The notes beneath the pieces were generated by a model. It worked only from the letters and a program-made list of their open reading frames with translations. It ran no database searches and was not told the DNA's origin. From assembly GCA_032622095.1 (NCBI GenBank), contig CP136065.1:64905031-64969030 (forward strand): a stretch of 64,000 bases of DNA, written 5' to 3'. This document shows positions 1-11,237 of this stretch, piece by piece (within the stretch, counting starts at the first letter, position 1; the number at the start of each line of letters is the position of its first letter). This DNA comes from Siphonodentalium dalli. Taxonomy: Eukaryota > Mollusca > Scaphopoda > Gadilida > Siphonodentaliidae. The translations under genes were made by a program, and so were the position numbers.

Positions 1-112
1 TGCCCAATATGGAACAGCTCAGAAAACATTTGCACGGCCCTAAAATTTATTTAACAAGGCAATTGGCATCTGCCATATACATATGCCATATTATAATGTC
101 GATAAATCTCTT

Positions 113-432
113 ATTTTTCAAATTTTTTAGCTCACACTTGGTGTGTGTGAGTGGGATACTAATATATTCCTAAAATAACAGGGTACAGCACGTAATAATT
201 TTTTAGATCGAAGAAATGATTTTTTTTCGATGACAAAATTTAACAGTAGAATAACACAGGATTTCCCATTAAAATCGATGGATGTCTATAAAACTGTCAT
301 TTTTCAAAATTTTGAGCTGAAATTTGGTGTGTATGTGTGTAATACTTATATATTCTTAAAATGACAGAGTTCAGCGCGTAATTATGTTTTAGATGGAAGA
401 AATTTAATTTGTTTTCGATAATAAATTTACAC
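113..432. repeat. Two tandem AT-rich units of about 185 bp
   Basis: A unit starting with ATTTTTCAAA at about 113 recurs at about 298. Both copies carry the same ordered landmarks: a GTGTGTGTG-type run, TATATTC, AAAATAACAG/AAAATGACAG, a GCACGTAAT/GCGCGTAAT block, and GATCGAAGAAAT/GATGGAAGAAAT. The copies differ by point changes and small indels, so the duplication is not recent. No coding potential is evident. The 112 bases before it hold nothing I recognise. Confidence 0.75.
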
Positions 433-659
433 TACAGCGTGGACCGTGGACGGGTCATCGAGTAAACGCATTTTTGTCAATTGCCATTTTGGTCAAACTA
501 AACCCTTTTCGACCGGGACAGCAGATCCGAATAGTAGCTAAGATGTATTTAGATAGAATTATCAAAAGAATTTGACCGATTCGGGTGCAGTTTAAGAGAA
601 TCGAGTGGCGAAATCTTGGTGATAATTCCAGAAAATAAAGATGGCGGAGAATCACAATG

Positions 660-960
660 AAACTACCCACAATTCACTTCACTACACCAGGGGTTCGCAA
701 TGGGTTACACATTATTTTCAGTCTATCAAATTATTTATATTTTCAACAACAAGTGACTTTAAGTTTACAATTTCAGCCTATCCTGACTCTATTGATACGA
801 TTTATCATATTTTCATAAACATATTATACACCGGTGGCGTTAACTTTACAATTTCGGCATCTACGTGATTCTATCGGTACGATTGAGTAATGGTACAAAA
901 CAAAATGTCCAAGAATACACCAGGGGCTCCCAATGGGTTATATATTATTTCGTGAAGTTG
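660..960. repeat. Diverged short direct repeats
   Basis: The block ACACCAGGGGTTCGCAATGG (about 684) recurs as ACACCAGGGGCTCCCAATGG at about 915. Between them, TTTACAATTTC plus a following CTATTGATACGAT or CTATCGGTACGAT also occurs twice (about 764 and 846). This looks like an old local duplication. The open frames here are short and show no recognisable domain. Confidence 0.55.
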
Positions 961-1725
961 ACTGGCACCCATCAGAACCAAAGACGCACGACGCTAGTTC
1001 ACGCACTCGGGAAAACCGACACGCCAGATAAATAACCTGCTTATAGTACTACCATGGGTATATACCTTAATACACTCATGGTAATGTTATCGCACCAGGG
1101 CGAGATAGCCCTCGCTATCAACGGGAAATGGACAATCTACATCGCAAATTGTATTGACTTATCTCCTGAAATCCTGACGCCCAGACAGTTCACCTTTTCG
1201 GGACAGCGGCTGCAACATATACTCATGGAAATAGGTTCATTTTGGGGCGTAAATAATCACATAGGTTCATATTTTACTTATTTTTTATGAAATAAGTCCA
1301 TGTTGAATAATCGTTATTTCGTTTAATAGCGCGGGCCGCAATGAAAACACATTATAAAGAGCGTTCATCCGGTAAGTCGTGTCGATGAAAAAAAGTAGAT
1401 TAAATAGTGCCAATTTGAGCTTATTTCATAGTGCTCAACCATTAACAAGCGCGTTGTTGCTTTTCAAATTTAGGCGTGTATGACGCCATTAAGTTCTACT
1501 ATGCCATGAAACAGAATTTCGACGCGATCTGCCTCGGTTCATACAATAGGGGTGAAAAATCAAGTGACTTCCGGTCGTGTATTGCTCTCGAATTGGTATC
1601 CCACGGGGATAGACTCGTCCCTGGCTCATATGTGAAACACTACGGCGCTATCGCTCTGTAACGTGCCCTCCCATAAGACGTCCAAAGCAAAGCGATGACA
1701 AGGTTTATAGTCCGGGGACCAGTCA
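961..1725. other. No recognised gene
   Basis: Non-coding-looking sequence with short chance frames. I saw no RNA gene, transposon end or tandem array here. Confidence 0.5.
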
Positions 1726-1727
1726 AC

Positions 1728-1800
1728 CCACAGGGGTTCATCCGCTACTCGAGAATTGGCGCTTTTCCGATAAATACTACGCCGCATTTTCAAAAATGCT
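1728..1800 (+). repeat. Dispersed repeat, copy a
   Basis: The segment with CGCTTTTCCGATAAATACTA and a following CGCCGC matches, in reverse orientation, 9765-9830 (TAGTATTTATCGGAAAAACG). The match covers roughly 60-70 bp with point differences. The family and full length of the repeat are unknown. Confidence 0.6.
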
Positions 1801-1839
1801 ACGTTTCATTTGAGATAATCGCAGAGAAAAAGAAGAAAT

Positions 1840-3255
1840 CTTTACAAAATGGTAAGTTTTTAACTTTCAGAGAATATTCATCAAAGAAGTAATTGGTACA
1901 TATCATTGGCTAGTTTTAGCGATGCGTATGAATCATGCTAATTTAGATAGGTATGTGGAATGCGACGTAATAAGCATTTATCACCTTGATTGTGGTGTCT
2001 TTTTTGCAAAAAAAAACAATAACATTGTTTCTGTGAACAAAGTATCTCTAAATACTGTGCATACAAATATATTTAATTATACATTATTAAATTCTTCTGC
2101 AGGCATGGTTATTAGTTGTTCCCATATATTGCGTTGTAAGTGACGGAAAATGTATTACTTAAACATCACATAAAGAATACGTTTCCGTTTTCCAGATTCT
2201 ACTTTTCGAACTTCACTTAAAGTGATAGGCTAAATTTCCTTCATGCTAATATCGCCGCGAAAATTGATGCAAAAATCGAGAAGAATCTGAGCGGTTTGAC
2301 AGCGATCATGTACATTGTATGTTATGATTCAAGATCGGTACATAGCGCCATATAATTGGAGACGGAATAGGTTTTTTTCACTTTAGTTGGTTTGATTCAA
2401 CTATAGCGACAGGGCTATGCCAGAGAGTAATTATAGTTCAGTGTTGTACTGTCTTGTCAATCCAGTCCGGTATCGCTTTCTCGAGCAACCATGACAATTC
2501 GCCATATTTGGTATTTAAAGCTATAGTTATGATATACTGTGCTATGTTCCAGAATACGACAGATTGTGTCTTGTTTTCTGGAACGTAATACACAAGCTGT
2601 AGATTGTGTTTTATAAAATCCTATTGTTTAAAAATGTAAAATATTACCTTTATGGATGGCGGATTTCCATGGTTACACTCGATATTGCGAATGGACTTAG
2701 TTGCGAGTGGTTATATACTGTAGTGGTTACTATATATAGGGCAACACCGTTTTGTAGTTCCCACGATAGAGCTGTCTTGGTCGCCCTATTGAATATCTAA
2801 TCACATTCTGCATATATCATGTTGTCATAAGATATAGACGGGTCCTTGGATTGTTCGTACCCATATAATTATATTCTAAGACAATAGAAACATTTCGCAC
2901 AATGAACGACAACAGATAATGATTACGAATATGGTACAACGTCACTATATAATTTGAGTTCTTTCTGTTCGTTGCCGTTGTTCCCTATATGCTGTTACGA
3001 TTACGGTTTTGGATTTTCAACAAAACTCAAAAATACACCATATAGTAATCAGTTAGCGATCGTTTCTCATTCCTCAATGTGGGAGATGACCTGAGTTATG
3101 TTCTTGAATTGAGATCGCCAAGTGGCCTTAATTGTTATATATTAGTGACAATTAAATCATATATATATTGTGAACGTATTGACAAAGTTCCATTTAATTG
3201 TTTGAAATGATCATATTGTATACCATCGTGGTGTTATCTTTTGGACACTGGGAAC
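1840..3255. other. No recognised gene
   Basis: AT-rich stretch with many short inverted ATATAT motifs. None of the small reading frames shows a recognisable domain, and no clear mobile-element boundary was found. Confidence 0.5.
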
Positions 3256-3261
3256 CACCAT

Positions 3262-3562
3262 TAATATATCTACTGAGACTCCGTTTAGTTCTAGTAATCA
3301 CCGTCTCCCAGTCGAAAGAGGGAGGTGGAAACGGGAGTGTATTAAGAGTAGAACATGTAACCTCTGTGAAGACGCTATTGGTGATGAATTACACTTCGTG
3401 ATTGAATCTGACAAACTTAATGAACAGAGAACTAAATATATACCGGAATATTATTGGAACCCACCGATAAGATACAAGTTTTACAAGCGTATGACTGTCC
3501 AAAATATACCGGTACGACAATGTGTGTTTATAAAGCTTGCATTCAAAAGATTGAAATCTTGA
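3262..3562 (+). pseudogene. LINE ORF2 C-terminal fragment (zinc-knuckle tail)
   Basis: One frame reads SNHRLPVERGRW, then CNLCEDAIGDELHFVIES, then KYIPEYYW, and ends at a TGA at 3560-3562. This matches the tail of many metazoan LINE ORF2 proteins: an N-H-R-L-P-E-x-G-R-W block followed by a C-x2-C-x8-H-x4-C knuckle just before the C-terminus. The last cysteine of the knuckle is a serine here (ES instead of EC). No RT is joined upstream, so this is a 3' scrap of a dead copy. It lies only 136 bp from the tail of the opposite-strand LINE that ends at about 3698. Clade cannot be assigned from the tail alone. Confidence 0.6.
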
Positions 3563-3697
3563 TAAATAAATTTATAGATAACGTAATTTAATCATGACTA
3601 TGGAATAATGTATATACTGTGTTCGCTCTATGACTGGGGAACATTTGGGTAATTTGTAAATACATGTAAATACTGTCATTATGAATGTATGTTGTTT

Positions 3698-3726
3698 ATC
3701 ATCATCATCATCATCATCATAATAAT
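3698..3726. repeat. (ATC)n microsatellite, probable LINE 3' terminus
   Basis: Seven to eight ATC units followed by AATAATC. On the minus strand it is a (GAT)n tail shortly after the LINE stop codon, a position where LINEs of this type commonly carry a simple repeat. Confidence 0.7.
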
Positions 3727-3813
3727 CAACGGAACAAGTCCTAAGACTTCTCGTTCCGGTACCATTTACATATTGTTTAAGAATAATGACATTATCATAC
3801 ATGAGAATCATCC

Positions 3814-3859
3814 AAGTCGTATCTCATATCATAAAAATGTGAGTCTATATATGTTTTAA
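3814..3859. repeat. 46-bp duplication of LINE sequence, left copy
   Basis: The 46 bases from AAGTCGTATCTC to ATGTTTTAA occur again as 4121-4132 plus 5426-5459; the second copy is split by the palindrome at 4133-5420. The part 3821-3859 is identical to 5421-5459 over 39 bp, exactly 1600 bp apart. The duplicated text is the coding tail of the minus-strand LINE, so it flanks the hairpin element at 3860-4120 like a very long target duplication. Confidence 0.85.
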
Positions 3860-4120
3860 CCCTTTACCCAACAGAACGGCCCTGTGCCAATTCATTCTCT
3901 TATATATGCGAGTCGACCATAGGTCGCCTCGCATATATAAGAGAATGCATTGGCTTAATACATTAAAAATTATAAAATTGTTAAGGAATGTAAGAAAAAA
4001 TGGTAAAAAGTGTTAAAAAAAGATTATTTTTTTAGGCCAATGCATTCTCTTATATATGCGAGGCGACCTATGGTCGACTCGCATATATAAGAGAATGCAT
4101 TGGCACAGGGCATAACATCA
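3856..4120 (+). mobile_element. Double-hairpin piggyBac-like MITE, copy 1 (right end truncated)
   Basis: Starts TTAACCCTTTACCCAACAGA, then a 69-nt near-perfect palindrome (3886-3954), an AT-rich spacer (3955-4035), and the exact reverse complement of that palindrome (4036-4104) followed by CACAGGG. Each palindrome has 27-bp arms (GCCAATGCATTCTCTTATAT...) and a centre of CGACCATAGGTCG type with one asymmetric T/C pair. A TTAA before CCC at the left end is the hallmark of piggyBac-type ends. The right terminal repeat seen in the copy at 19.3-19.7 kb is missing. No ORF, so it must have been mobilised in trans. Confidence 0.75.
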
Positions 4121-4132
4121 AAGTCGTATCTC

Positions 4133-5420
4133 CACTGGGTGGAAACTGTTTCACCAGAATCGATTCTATCGCCCTTCCGGTTCCGTCTCTATCGAATTAA
4201 GTTCCGACCCTTTCGCGATTTCTAAAACATATTTTCAAAGTTTTGACCGTTGTTTATAGACTGAATGTCAAAACAGAATGTATTCTCCAATAACAATCGA
4301 CAGATTATGTCTTTATACGTGTTTATTGATGACAGTAATGCAAAATCGGCTGCATGTTGTGCACAGTTAGAGACGTAGTGAATTTGGGTGCATTTCCCAT
4401 GAAAATTAAGCAGCACTTTGATGCTCAGATTATCGGCCTTGTCTACTTTAAATTGGACTGAAACTTATCAAGTTTTATGGTTGAACATTAGATAATTATA
4501 ATACAATACCTCCCGACGGTTCCTCGCCGTACACGTCCTTCAAATTAGTGCCTCAAAAAGCAACAAAAGGTTCCGATTCTAGTGTGATGTTTATGTTCAC
4601 GATCGGTTCTTTCGTTCCTGTTTACATTACATTCATATTCGATCAGATTCTTTGATTGTACATCTATAGTTGCCCAATGACAATACATGGTCATATATGG
4701 TTTAAAATGTAGCCATAGTAAATCAATAGATGAGTTTTAGTGGTCCCAAACGATCATAGGTCAGATATTAAAGATGATCGACCGATAATCTTTAATATCC
4801 AACCTATGATGCTTTGGGACTACTGAAACCCTCATATTGTTGTTGCCGTGACTATAGTTTGAACCATATATGGTAATATGGCAACTAGAAACAAAAATGA
4901 ACTATCTGGTCGAATATAATATTGCATTAAACGGGGGGCGAAAGAACCGATCGTGAACATAAAAATCACAGTATAATCGGAACATTGCGTTGCTTCTTTT
5001 GATGGATTAATTTGAGGGTCTTTTACTGTGAGGAGCCATCGAGAGCTGTGCTGTAATCGTGTCCTGGTGTTCGATCATACAAGAAGACATATTTCAGTCT
5101 AAATAAAAGGTAAATAGGCCGATAAAAGGAGCATTAAAATGCTGCTTAATTTATAAAGAAAATGCACACAAACACATTACGCTTCTAAGGGTGCACAAAA
5201 TAGCCGACTTCGCATTATTATCACCAATAATTACGCACAAAGACACAATCTAGCGATAGTTTTTGTAAAATACGTTCTGTTTTAACATTTAGTGTATAAA
5301 TGGAGGTCAAAACTTTGAAAACATTTGTTTCAAGTCGTGAAAGAGACGGGACTTAATTCGATAGAGACGGAACCCGATAGGCGATAGAATCGATTCTTGT
5401 GAAACAGTTTCCCCCCTGTG
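4133..5420. mobile_element. 1288-bp fold-back element (long palindrome) with 5-bp TSD
   Basis: The two halves are imperfect reverse complements over nearly the whole length, with the axis near 4778. Matching landmarks: GTTCACGATCGGTTCTTTCG (about 4598) and CGAAAGAACCGATCGTGAAC (about 4938); AGAATCGATTCTATCGCC and GGCGATAGAATCGATTCTTG at the outer ends. Ends are CACTGGGTGGAAACTG on the left and CAGTTTCCCCCCTGTG on the right, so the inverted ends read CACTGGG/CACAGGG. ATCTC flanks both sides (4128-4132 and 5421-5425), fitting a 5-bp target duplication. Many mismatches between arms show it is not new. No transposase is visible. Superfamily unknown; a 5-bp TSD with CAC ends would fit Transib-like elements, but that is a guess. 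Confidence 0.8.
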
Positions 5421-5462
5421 ATCTCATATCATAAAAATGTGAGTCTATATATGTTTTAAACA

Positions 5463-5766
5463 GTTCTATACTTCCATTATGAAATCTGGTAGTGAATTCC
5501 AATGTGGGATAACTCTATTTGAAAAGTAAAATTTTCACGTGTCCTTCTTACTGTTCATGCCCTCTGGTATTGGTGCTCAGGCTCTTTTGAAATAACTGAT
5601 AAGGGTCCAAGTTATAGTGTCCATACATCATTTTGTACAGTTCAATGAGATCCCCACTGAATCTTCTGAATTTGAGTGACATTAAATTCAGTCTTATCAT
5701 GCGTTGCCGATAATGCAAATTTCTCACAAGAGGCACCATTTTCGTCGCACATTTTGCACATTGTAC
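5463..5766 (-). pseudogene. LINE RT C-terminal domain fragment
   Basis: Downstream part of the minus-strand LINE. It reads VQ..ATKMVPLVRNLHY, RLNLMSLKFRRFSGDLIELY, then DPYQLF and TRGHEQ, and after a stop PHWNSLPDFIMEV. This is the typical region after the RT thumb in CR1/L2/Jockey-like ORF2 proteins (ATKLVP-L-Y-RL-L-SL-RR-GDLIE and the W-NSLP motif). A stop plus a one-base shift then leads into ELFKTYIDS, which resumes after the 1.6-kb insertion at 3859. The frame begins right at the deletion junction, so the start codon at 5739 is not a real start. Confidence 0.8.
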
Positions 5767-5779
5767 ACGTACACTGGGC

Positions 5780-6730
5780 GTAATTTCTAGGGTTTGATTT
5801 CGAGCCTTTTTTAAAGATGCATGTAATGTTTCCTTTCTTCCACATTATTGGTATACGTCCTTCGGTGGGGGAGCGATTGAATAGTATACAAAGGGGGTGG
5901 CTTAGCTCTGATGCTGTTTCTCTTAATAATCGGGCTGGTATTCGGTCCGGTCCTGGACTTTTGTTGACATTTAGACAGCGTAGTTTCTGCTCTATGGCTG
6001 TTGGTGTTATCTGCAAGTCGACTATATCGCTAGATTTAACTGGCAGCTTCATGTTTGGCATGTTACCTTTATCTTCCTTGGTAAAGACTGATGCGAAAAA
6101 ATTGTTCAGGACGTCTGCCTTTTCTTGGTCTTTAGTTACCAAAGGTTCGCCTTCGTTTTGTTTAAGGTCCGAGATTCCATGCCTGACCTTCGTTTTACTC
6201 TGTACATATCTCCAGAAAGCCTTCGGGTTGTATTTGCTCTCTTTGGATATTTTATTTTCAAAAGTTTGTTTGGCAGCTTTCAGATGTTTGTTAGCTAATC
6301 CTCGAAGTTTCTTGTATTCTTGATATGCAGTGGCGTTACATGTTCGCTTATATCGCTTGTATGCCGACCTCTTCTGGCGAATGATTGTAAATACATCATT
6401 ATTTGCCCATGGACATCTGTCCTTCTTGTAGTTACCCACCCTTCATTTCGGTATAAACTGTGGTTGGAGTGCTTCAATTGTTTCGTGGAACACATCCCAA
6501 GCGCGCTGAAATTCGCCTGTTGACAATCGTGTCCAGTCTTCCTCGTCTAGTGCGTTTCGGATACTGTCATAGTCACCTTTATTGTAGATGTATTTCAATT
6601 GTTCTGTTGGTGGCGATTTATTATGTGTCATGTTCCATATTAATTTATTTGTTAACAAATGATTACTTTTTCGATGGTTAACGGAGGCATATTTCGACGT
6701 GTTGTTTATTTTGTTATTGAGATTGTAATG
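5780..6730 (-). pseudogene. LINE ORF2 linker, pre-RT and RT N-terminus fragment
   Basis: From 6730 to 6443 the frame reads YNKGDYDSIRNAL and WDVFHETIEALQP, the linker after the endonuclease. A small frameshift near 6440 leads to RCPWANNDVFTIIRQKRSAYKRYK, then FENKISKESKYNPKAFWRYV, DQEKADVLNNFFASVFTKED, NKSPGPDRIPARLLRE and WKKGNITCIFKKGSKSNPRN. These are the conserved pre-RT and first RT blocks of CR1/L2-like LINEs. The frame stops making sense after N-Y at 5780: motifs A (D), B (PQG) and C (YADD) are all absent. Overlapping plus-strand frames at 5817-6323 are shadows. Confidence 0.85.
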
Positions 6731-6739
6731 AGTTTAATG

Positions 6740-7382
6740 AACTGAAACTGATTTTAAAGATAAATATTGTCAATCATAGTATATTGCGAGTTCTCAGCGA
6801 GTTTGTTGGTGACCAAATTTTAATGCCAGCTGAAATTGAAAACCAATGTTAGCCAATAAAATTGACTCGACAACTAGGAAGACTCGATGGTCATGGAATC
6901 GATAGAAAAACATGTTTCAAATGTTGATATATATGGCCTTATTCTTGTATATCATTGTCTCGATATCATGTGACAAAAAATTTTGACACGAAACATAATG
7001 TAACAGAAACGGAGTAAATGAGTAAACAATCTCCCAGGCTATGTTTCCAAGTTCGCAGTCAAAATTTAAATCGGCGAATCTGGGTCAGGTCATCGTCGGA
7101 AGAAACAATTTTTAAAAGACAAAAAATCTTTAAGACATCAACTACATGCAGAAACTAATTGCTGTGCATATTTATTTCTAGTGGCAATTTTTCATCTTTA
7201 TCAGCATTTTTAACGATAAAAGCGATGTTAATGGAGGGACTATATTTTATCGAGCGCATTAAATTAAAAACAAAACAAAAAGTCGTGAATTGGCTGAGTG
7301 TTTTCTATGACTGCATATTTCGTTGATAATTACAAGGCATGTGCGTGTCGAAATAACTTTTAAGTTCGAAGAGATATAGAAT
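6740..7382. other. No recognised gene
   Basis: AT-rich, no recognisable domain, RNA or repeat boundary. Confidence 0.5.
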
Positions 7383-7546
7383 GGGGATAACTGTGCTGTT
7401 TTGCGATTTAGGAAAGGTACAGGGAGAATATACTGTGACAATTACCCGTTAATGGGCTCCGGCTCCGCCGTCGCCCATTGACTCAATTTGACACAGTATA
7501 TTCGCCCTGTGCTTCCGAAATCACAAAACACTACACCGTTATCCCC
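7383..7546. repeat. 164-bp imperfect palindrome
   Basis: GGGGATAACTGTG... at 7383 pairs with CCGTTATCCCC ending at 7546. The arms (about 75 bp each) share GTTTTG, GATTT, ACAGGG and GAATATACTGTG blocks. The centre is GC-rich (GGGCTCCGGCTCCGCCGTCG), unlike the surrounding DNA. It looks like a small fold-back element; no terminal duplication was found. Confidence 0.65.
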
Positions 7547-9600
7547 TAAGTGTCACTAATAATTTATGATGCATGTGTCAAATCCGTCCACGAGAATGCG
7601 GTAACCCGACACAAACTCAACCTTGAAATTGTCTGAACATTGTAAACATGTTTTCCTCGTCATAAGATTTTCATCCTGCTGGTGTATCACGCCCGTAAAG
7701 TTCAAAGACACGTGACGCTGTTTTCTCGGACTCAAGAAAAGAGCTGCCAGATACATGTCCTGCTAATTACTAGATCAGATAAGTGACGTACGGTTCCGAT
7801 ATAATATCCTGCCGGGCAACATGCACTATTCTCAGGAGACGCGACCTCATGGCATTACACATCCATACAAGTCTAATCCCGTCTGACACTATGATAGATA
7901 GCTGGTGTGGAGCACAATGTACTCGTGCTTGAAACGACATGTGATGAGAAAGGTAAACAGTTTGTATTCAATAATCACCCACATGATTGATGACTTTGAA
8001 GGTATCTGTAATATCAGGAGGAACATTCTATGTCAGTCCGATTACGAGTAGTAATCTTAGCAATCATTCTTCTTTGATGACGATTCGTTGTTTCTATTGG
8101 CTACTTGCTGAACCGGTCTCGGTGTGTGACCTTGTTACCTGCAGGTCGTTATAACGTGGCCTATGACCTATTTTGAATGTGATTTTAAATGCAGATCTCG
8201 CAGTTCTTCGCGCAGCAATTGTCGATGATATGAAATGACGCATGAGCTTGTCATAGTCCGTGAACCTGACGTTCAATTATAATCAGAGCAAGCTCTATAA
8301 ATGTCACGTATAGTTTTCACAGATTAACTAACGATTCAACTGTATGGACATTTACTCGAATTTCACGACCGATAGCACAAAACAAAACTATTATTTAACC
8401 ACAAAACATGTCCATACTTGTAGAACAGAGCTACTGCTACCTTTCTAGTGTGGTGTCAATGCATGTTTAAGGTGTTGGTCATGTTATTCTTCGCTTAAAT
8501 CGAGAGCATATTTCCACCGCCTCAAATTGGAAGCCATATTTCTTTTGCAAAAAAATAACGTGAAAATAGTGAAAGAGGAATTGGAGACGGGACGAACATT
8601 ATTGGATTCTGGCTATATCACGTTCTCTTGTGCTATAGCATTTATCAGGTTATGAGTGATTAACATTATCTGTGAATAGGACATAGTGTACTGTTATGTT
8701 TATGTTTTAAGCCGATACAATCTGATAAATGGCGACTCGTATCGAGAACAAGGCTACCCACCCAACAACTATTTACTGAATTTAGGCTAATAAACTAACG
8801 AACGATATGGCGAATTATGCACGCCATATAATGGAGGATTGCACGAATTCTTATGCCCTGACCTCGATTCTAATACTGAGCGGTGATTGGCTGTTTCTAC
8901 TATTGCAGTCATGGAAAGGTCAGGTCATAATGAATATTAAAATGAGGCGCTGCGTGATTCGTAAACAAAAAATGAAAAAAAAGTTGGAATTATCGACACA
9001 TTTCTCCTCTATAGAAATTGTTTACTGACGATGTGTTGATTTGTATGAGTAAATACATTATTAGCCGACAAGAAATCCCTGATCGCTAGATGTTTAGTTG
9101 ATCGTTTGACCGATGTTTAATTATAGTAAGCCGTGCGGGGGGTGAATTTATTGGAAGATATCGTCCATTGTTTTTTGAGCTGGATCAATCCGAAAATTTA
9201 CGCTCTTCGGAGACAATATTCGGTGGTTTAAAATTTATCAAATGCTATGTATATGAATGGTTCTGATGGGAGTTTGTGGTATTGATTGAAAGATGAATTA
9301 TTCGCCGATACATCCGTGGTTATATCGTTAGCATTACTGGTATGAATGGCCTAAATTTGTCCAATTACCGAGGGGTGGTAAAAAGGTGAATTTCTACAGT
9401 GTTTATTATCCTACCATTAACATGAAGCAGGCGCGTATAGAAGCGGCGTATATGGGCAGCGCAAAAGGGGGGGGCGGACAGCGGAGCGCGTTACAGGCCC
9501 CTGTGGCCTAATACGAAAATAAAAAAAATCATAGCTGGTTTACGAATATACGATAGACACAGTCATTCGTAACACTGACTGCATGCATGGTATATATGTA
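7547..9600. other. No recognised gene
   Basis: Mixed AT-rich sequence with only short frames. I see no transposase, RT or RNA motif. A GC-richer patch near 9420-9500 contains a G run of nine bases. Confidence 0.45.
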
Positions 9601-9764
9601 GCCTATGTGGGTCTATAAATAAAATGCCGACGGTGCCGCTGTCGTAGTTTGTTGTGGGGTTATCGAATTGGTGGTGTTACCTTGGGGTACACACCTGAAC
9701 ACATAATGGTCAACTAATGGTGAAAACAAACTTTGAAAACCGGAAGTGAAACCTCGATTGAGCG

Positions 9765-9835
9765 GCTTAGTATTTATCGGAAAAACGGCATTTCTCGTGT
9801 ACCGGAAGAGCCCCGCGAAACCGCCACCCGGGAGA
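9765..9835 (-). repeat. Dispersed repeat, copy b
   Basis: Reverse-complement match to 1728-1800 around the TCCGATAAATACTA core. See the first copy. The surrounding 9600-9970 region has overlapping minus-strand frames without recognisable domains. Confidence 0.6.
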
Positions 9836-9977
9836 TGAGGCACTCATAGATGAGGCAGCACTTGTCCTCCGATCCTATTGTCTCTGGTGTTTTTAGTTTG
9901 ACGTAGATTATTCTTTTAGTCTCATCCACTGTCGACTTTGTAAAAGGTTGTTTGTTACCCTGCATAGTTTCAGAAAC

Positions 9978-10700
9978 ATTTCTATTCCCAGTTGTGATTT
10001 GACCTAGCGGCTGAAACGACGTTAACCCACCAATCAGTCAACCAATCAACCAACCAATCAATCGAATTCGTTATATTATGGTATATAACCTTCCATGACT
10101 AACTTCCTGAAATTTGGCGAAAACGCTATGCCAATGCATTCTCTTATATATGCGAGTCGACCATATGTCACCTCGCATATAAAAGAGAATGCACTGGCCT
10201 AACAAATTTTATATTATTTTTTATAATTGTTAAAGAATGTAAGAAAAAAATGATAAATTTTTTTTAAGAATGTAAGAGAAAATTTTAAAAATTGTTAAAG
10301 AATGAAAGAAATTTTTTTAAAAAATGATAAAAATTGCTTAAGAATATAAGAAAAAATGAATATTTTGTTCTCAAGAATAAAAGAAAAATTGATAACAAAA
10401 TTGTTAGATCAATGAATTTCTATTCCTAGTTGTGATATGACCTATCGGCTGAAACGATGTTAACCCCAAATCAATCACTCAGTCAATCAATCAATTGAGC
10501 TCATTATATTATGGTATATAACTATTCCATGACTGGAGCTTCATGAAATTTTGCGAAAACCCCATAGGAGCCTCGCAGATATAAGAAAAACATTTGTTGG
10601 CCGAACAGTCTTTACCTTGATCTTGTAAGCCAGTGCATTCTCTTATATGTGCGAGGCTCCCTATATGGAGACTCGCATATATAAGAGAATGCACTGGCAT
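9978..10700. mobile_element. Degenerate double-hairpin element related to the MITE at 3.9 and 19.3 kb
   Basis: A 69-nt palindrome at 10130-10198 and a second at 10629-10698 share the GCCA(A/G)TGCATTCTCTTATAT arm with the copies at 3886 and 19487. Between them is an AT-rich spacer in which a TTAAAGAATGTAAGAAAAA motif is repeated about five times (10225-10400), an expansion of a motif present once in the other copies. A ~145-bp flank (9978-10129), including GTTGTGATTTGACCTAGCGG and AACCTTCCATGACTAACTTC, recurs as a diverged direct copy at 10425-10566. No coding capacity. Confidence 0.7.
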
Positions 10701-11219
10701 ATGATCTCTAATACTACACCATCGCAGCTTCTATTCCGTCGTTTAATTGTTTTAACCATACACATATTTATATATTACCATATAGAGTCAACGCGGCAAC
10801 GTTATACATATATGTCTTAGCGACCGAGACAGCAATAAACTATAACCAACAAACGTTACATTGCCAATTAGTGAAAGGAATTATATGTTTTTCCATCGCG
10901 AACTATCCCTGTAGGCCGCGCATCAGATAAAAGTTATTCAATCCAGACTCTTTTAAAACGAAAAAATGTTACCGTCGGCTCTATATAACTAACATTTATT
11001 TATACGGAATGTTAAGATTGGCTTCCAGGTTCAAAATAAATAGTATTCCGAAACTTTATAATTGATGACCAAGGGGTGTGACCTAAAGTAATGACGGAAT
11101 GTAGGGATTGTGCGTGTCTATCTATTACTCCAAAACAATATACGCCAACAGATCTCAAACGTTTTGACTCTCAGAAACAGAAGTTGATATTTGAGTTTGT
11201 AAAGATTTACACTATGCTT
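10701..11219. other. No recognised gene
   Basis: Sequence between the hairpin element and the next LINE remnant; nothing recognised. Confidence 0.45.
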
Positions 11220-11237
11220 GAATAGAAACGATTAACT

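Larger units (their letters stand above)
3698..6730 (-). mobile_element. CR1/L2-like LINE remnant, minus strand, RT core deleted
   Basis: Reading down the minus strand: the end of the endonuclease-RT linker (6730-6443), the pre-RT region and the start of the RT (6439-5780), then directly the C-terminal tail (5766-5463). The last piece, ELFKTYIDSHFYDMRY plus a stop at 3795-3797, lies beyond a 1.6-kb insertion. The 3' end is probably the ATC microsatellite at 3698-3726. The endonuclease is absent (5'-truncated) and the RT catalytic core is missing. Two DNA elements (3856-4120 and 4133-5420) sit in its tail, so they are younger than the LINE. Confidence 0.8.

Noticed and set aside
5817-6323. 168-codon plus-strand frame
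   Set aside because: It is the antisense shadow of the LINE pre-RT region on the minus strand, which carries the conserved motifs.
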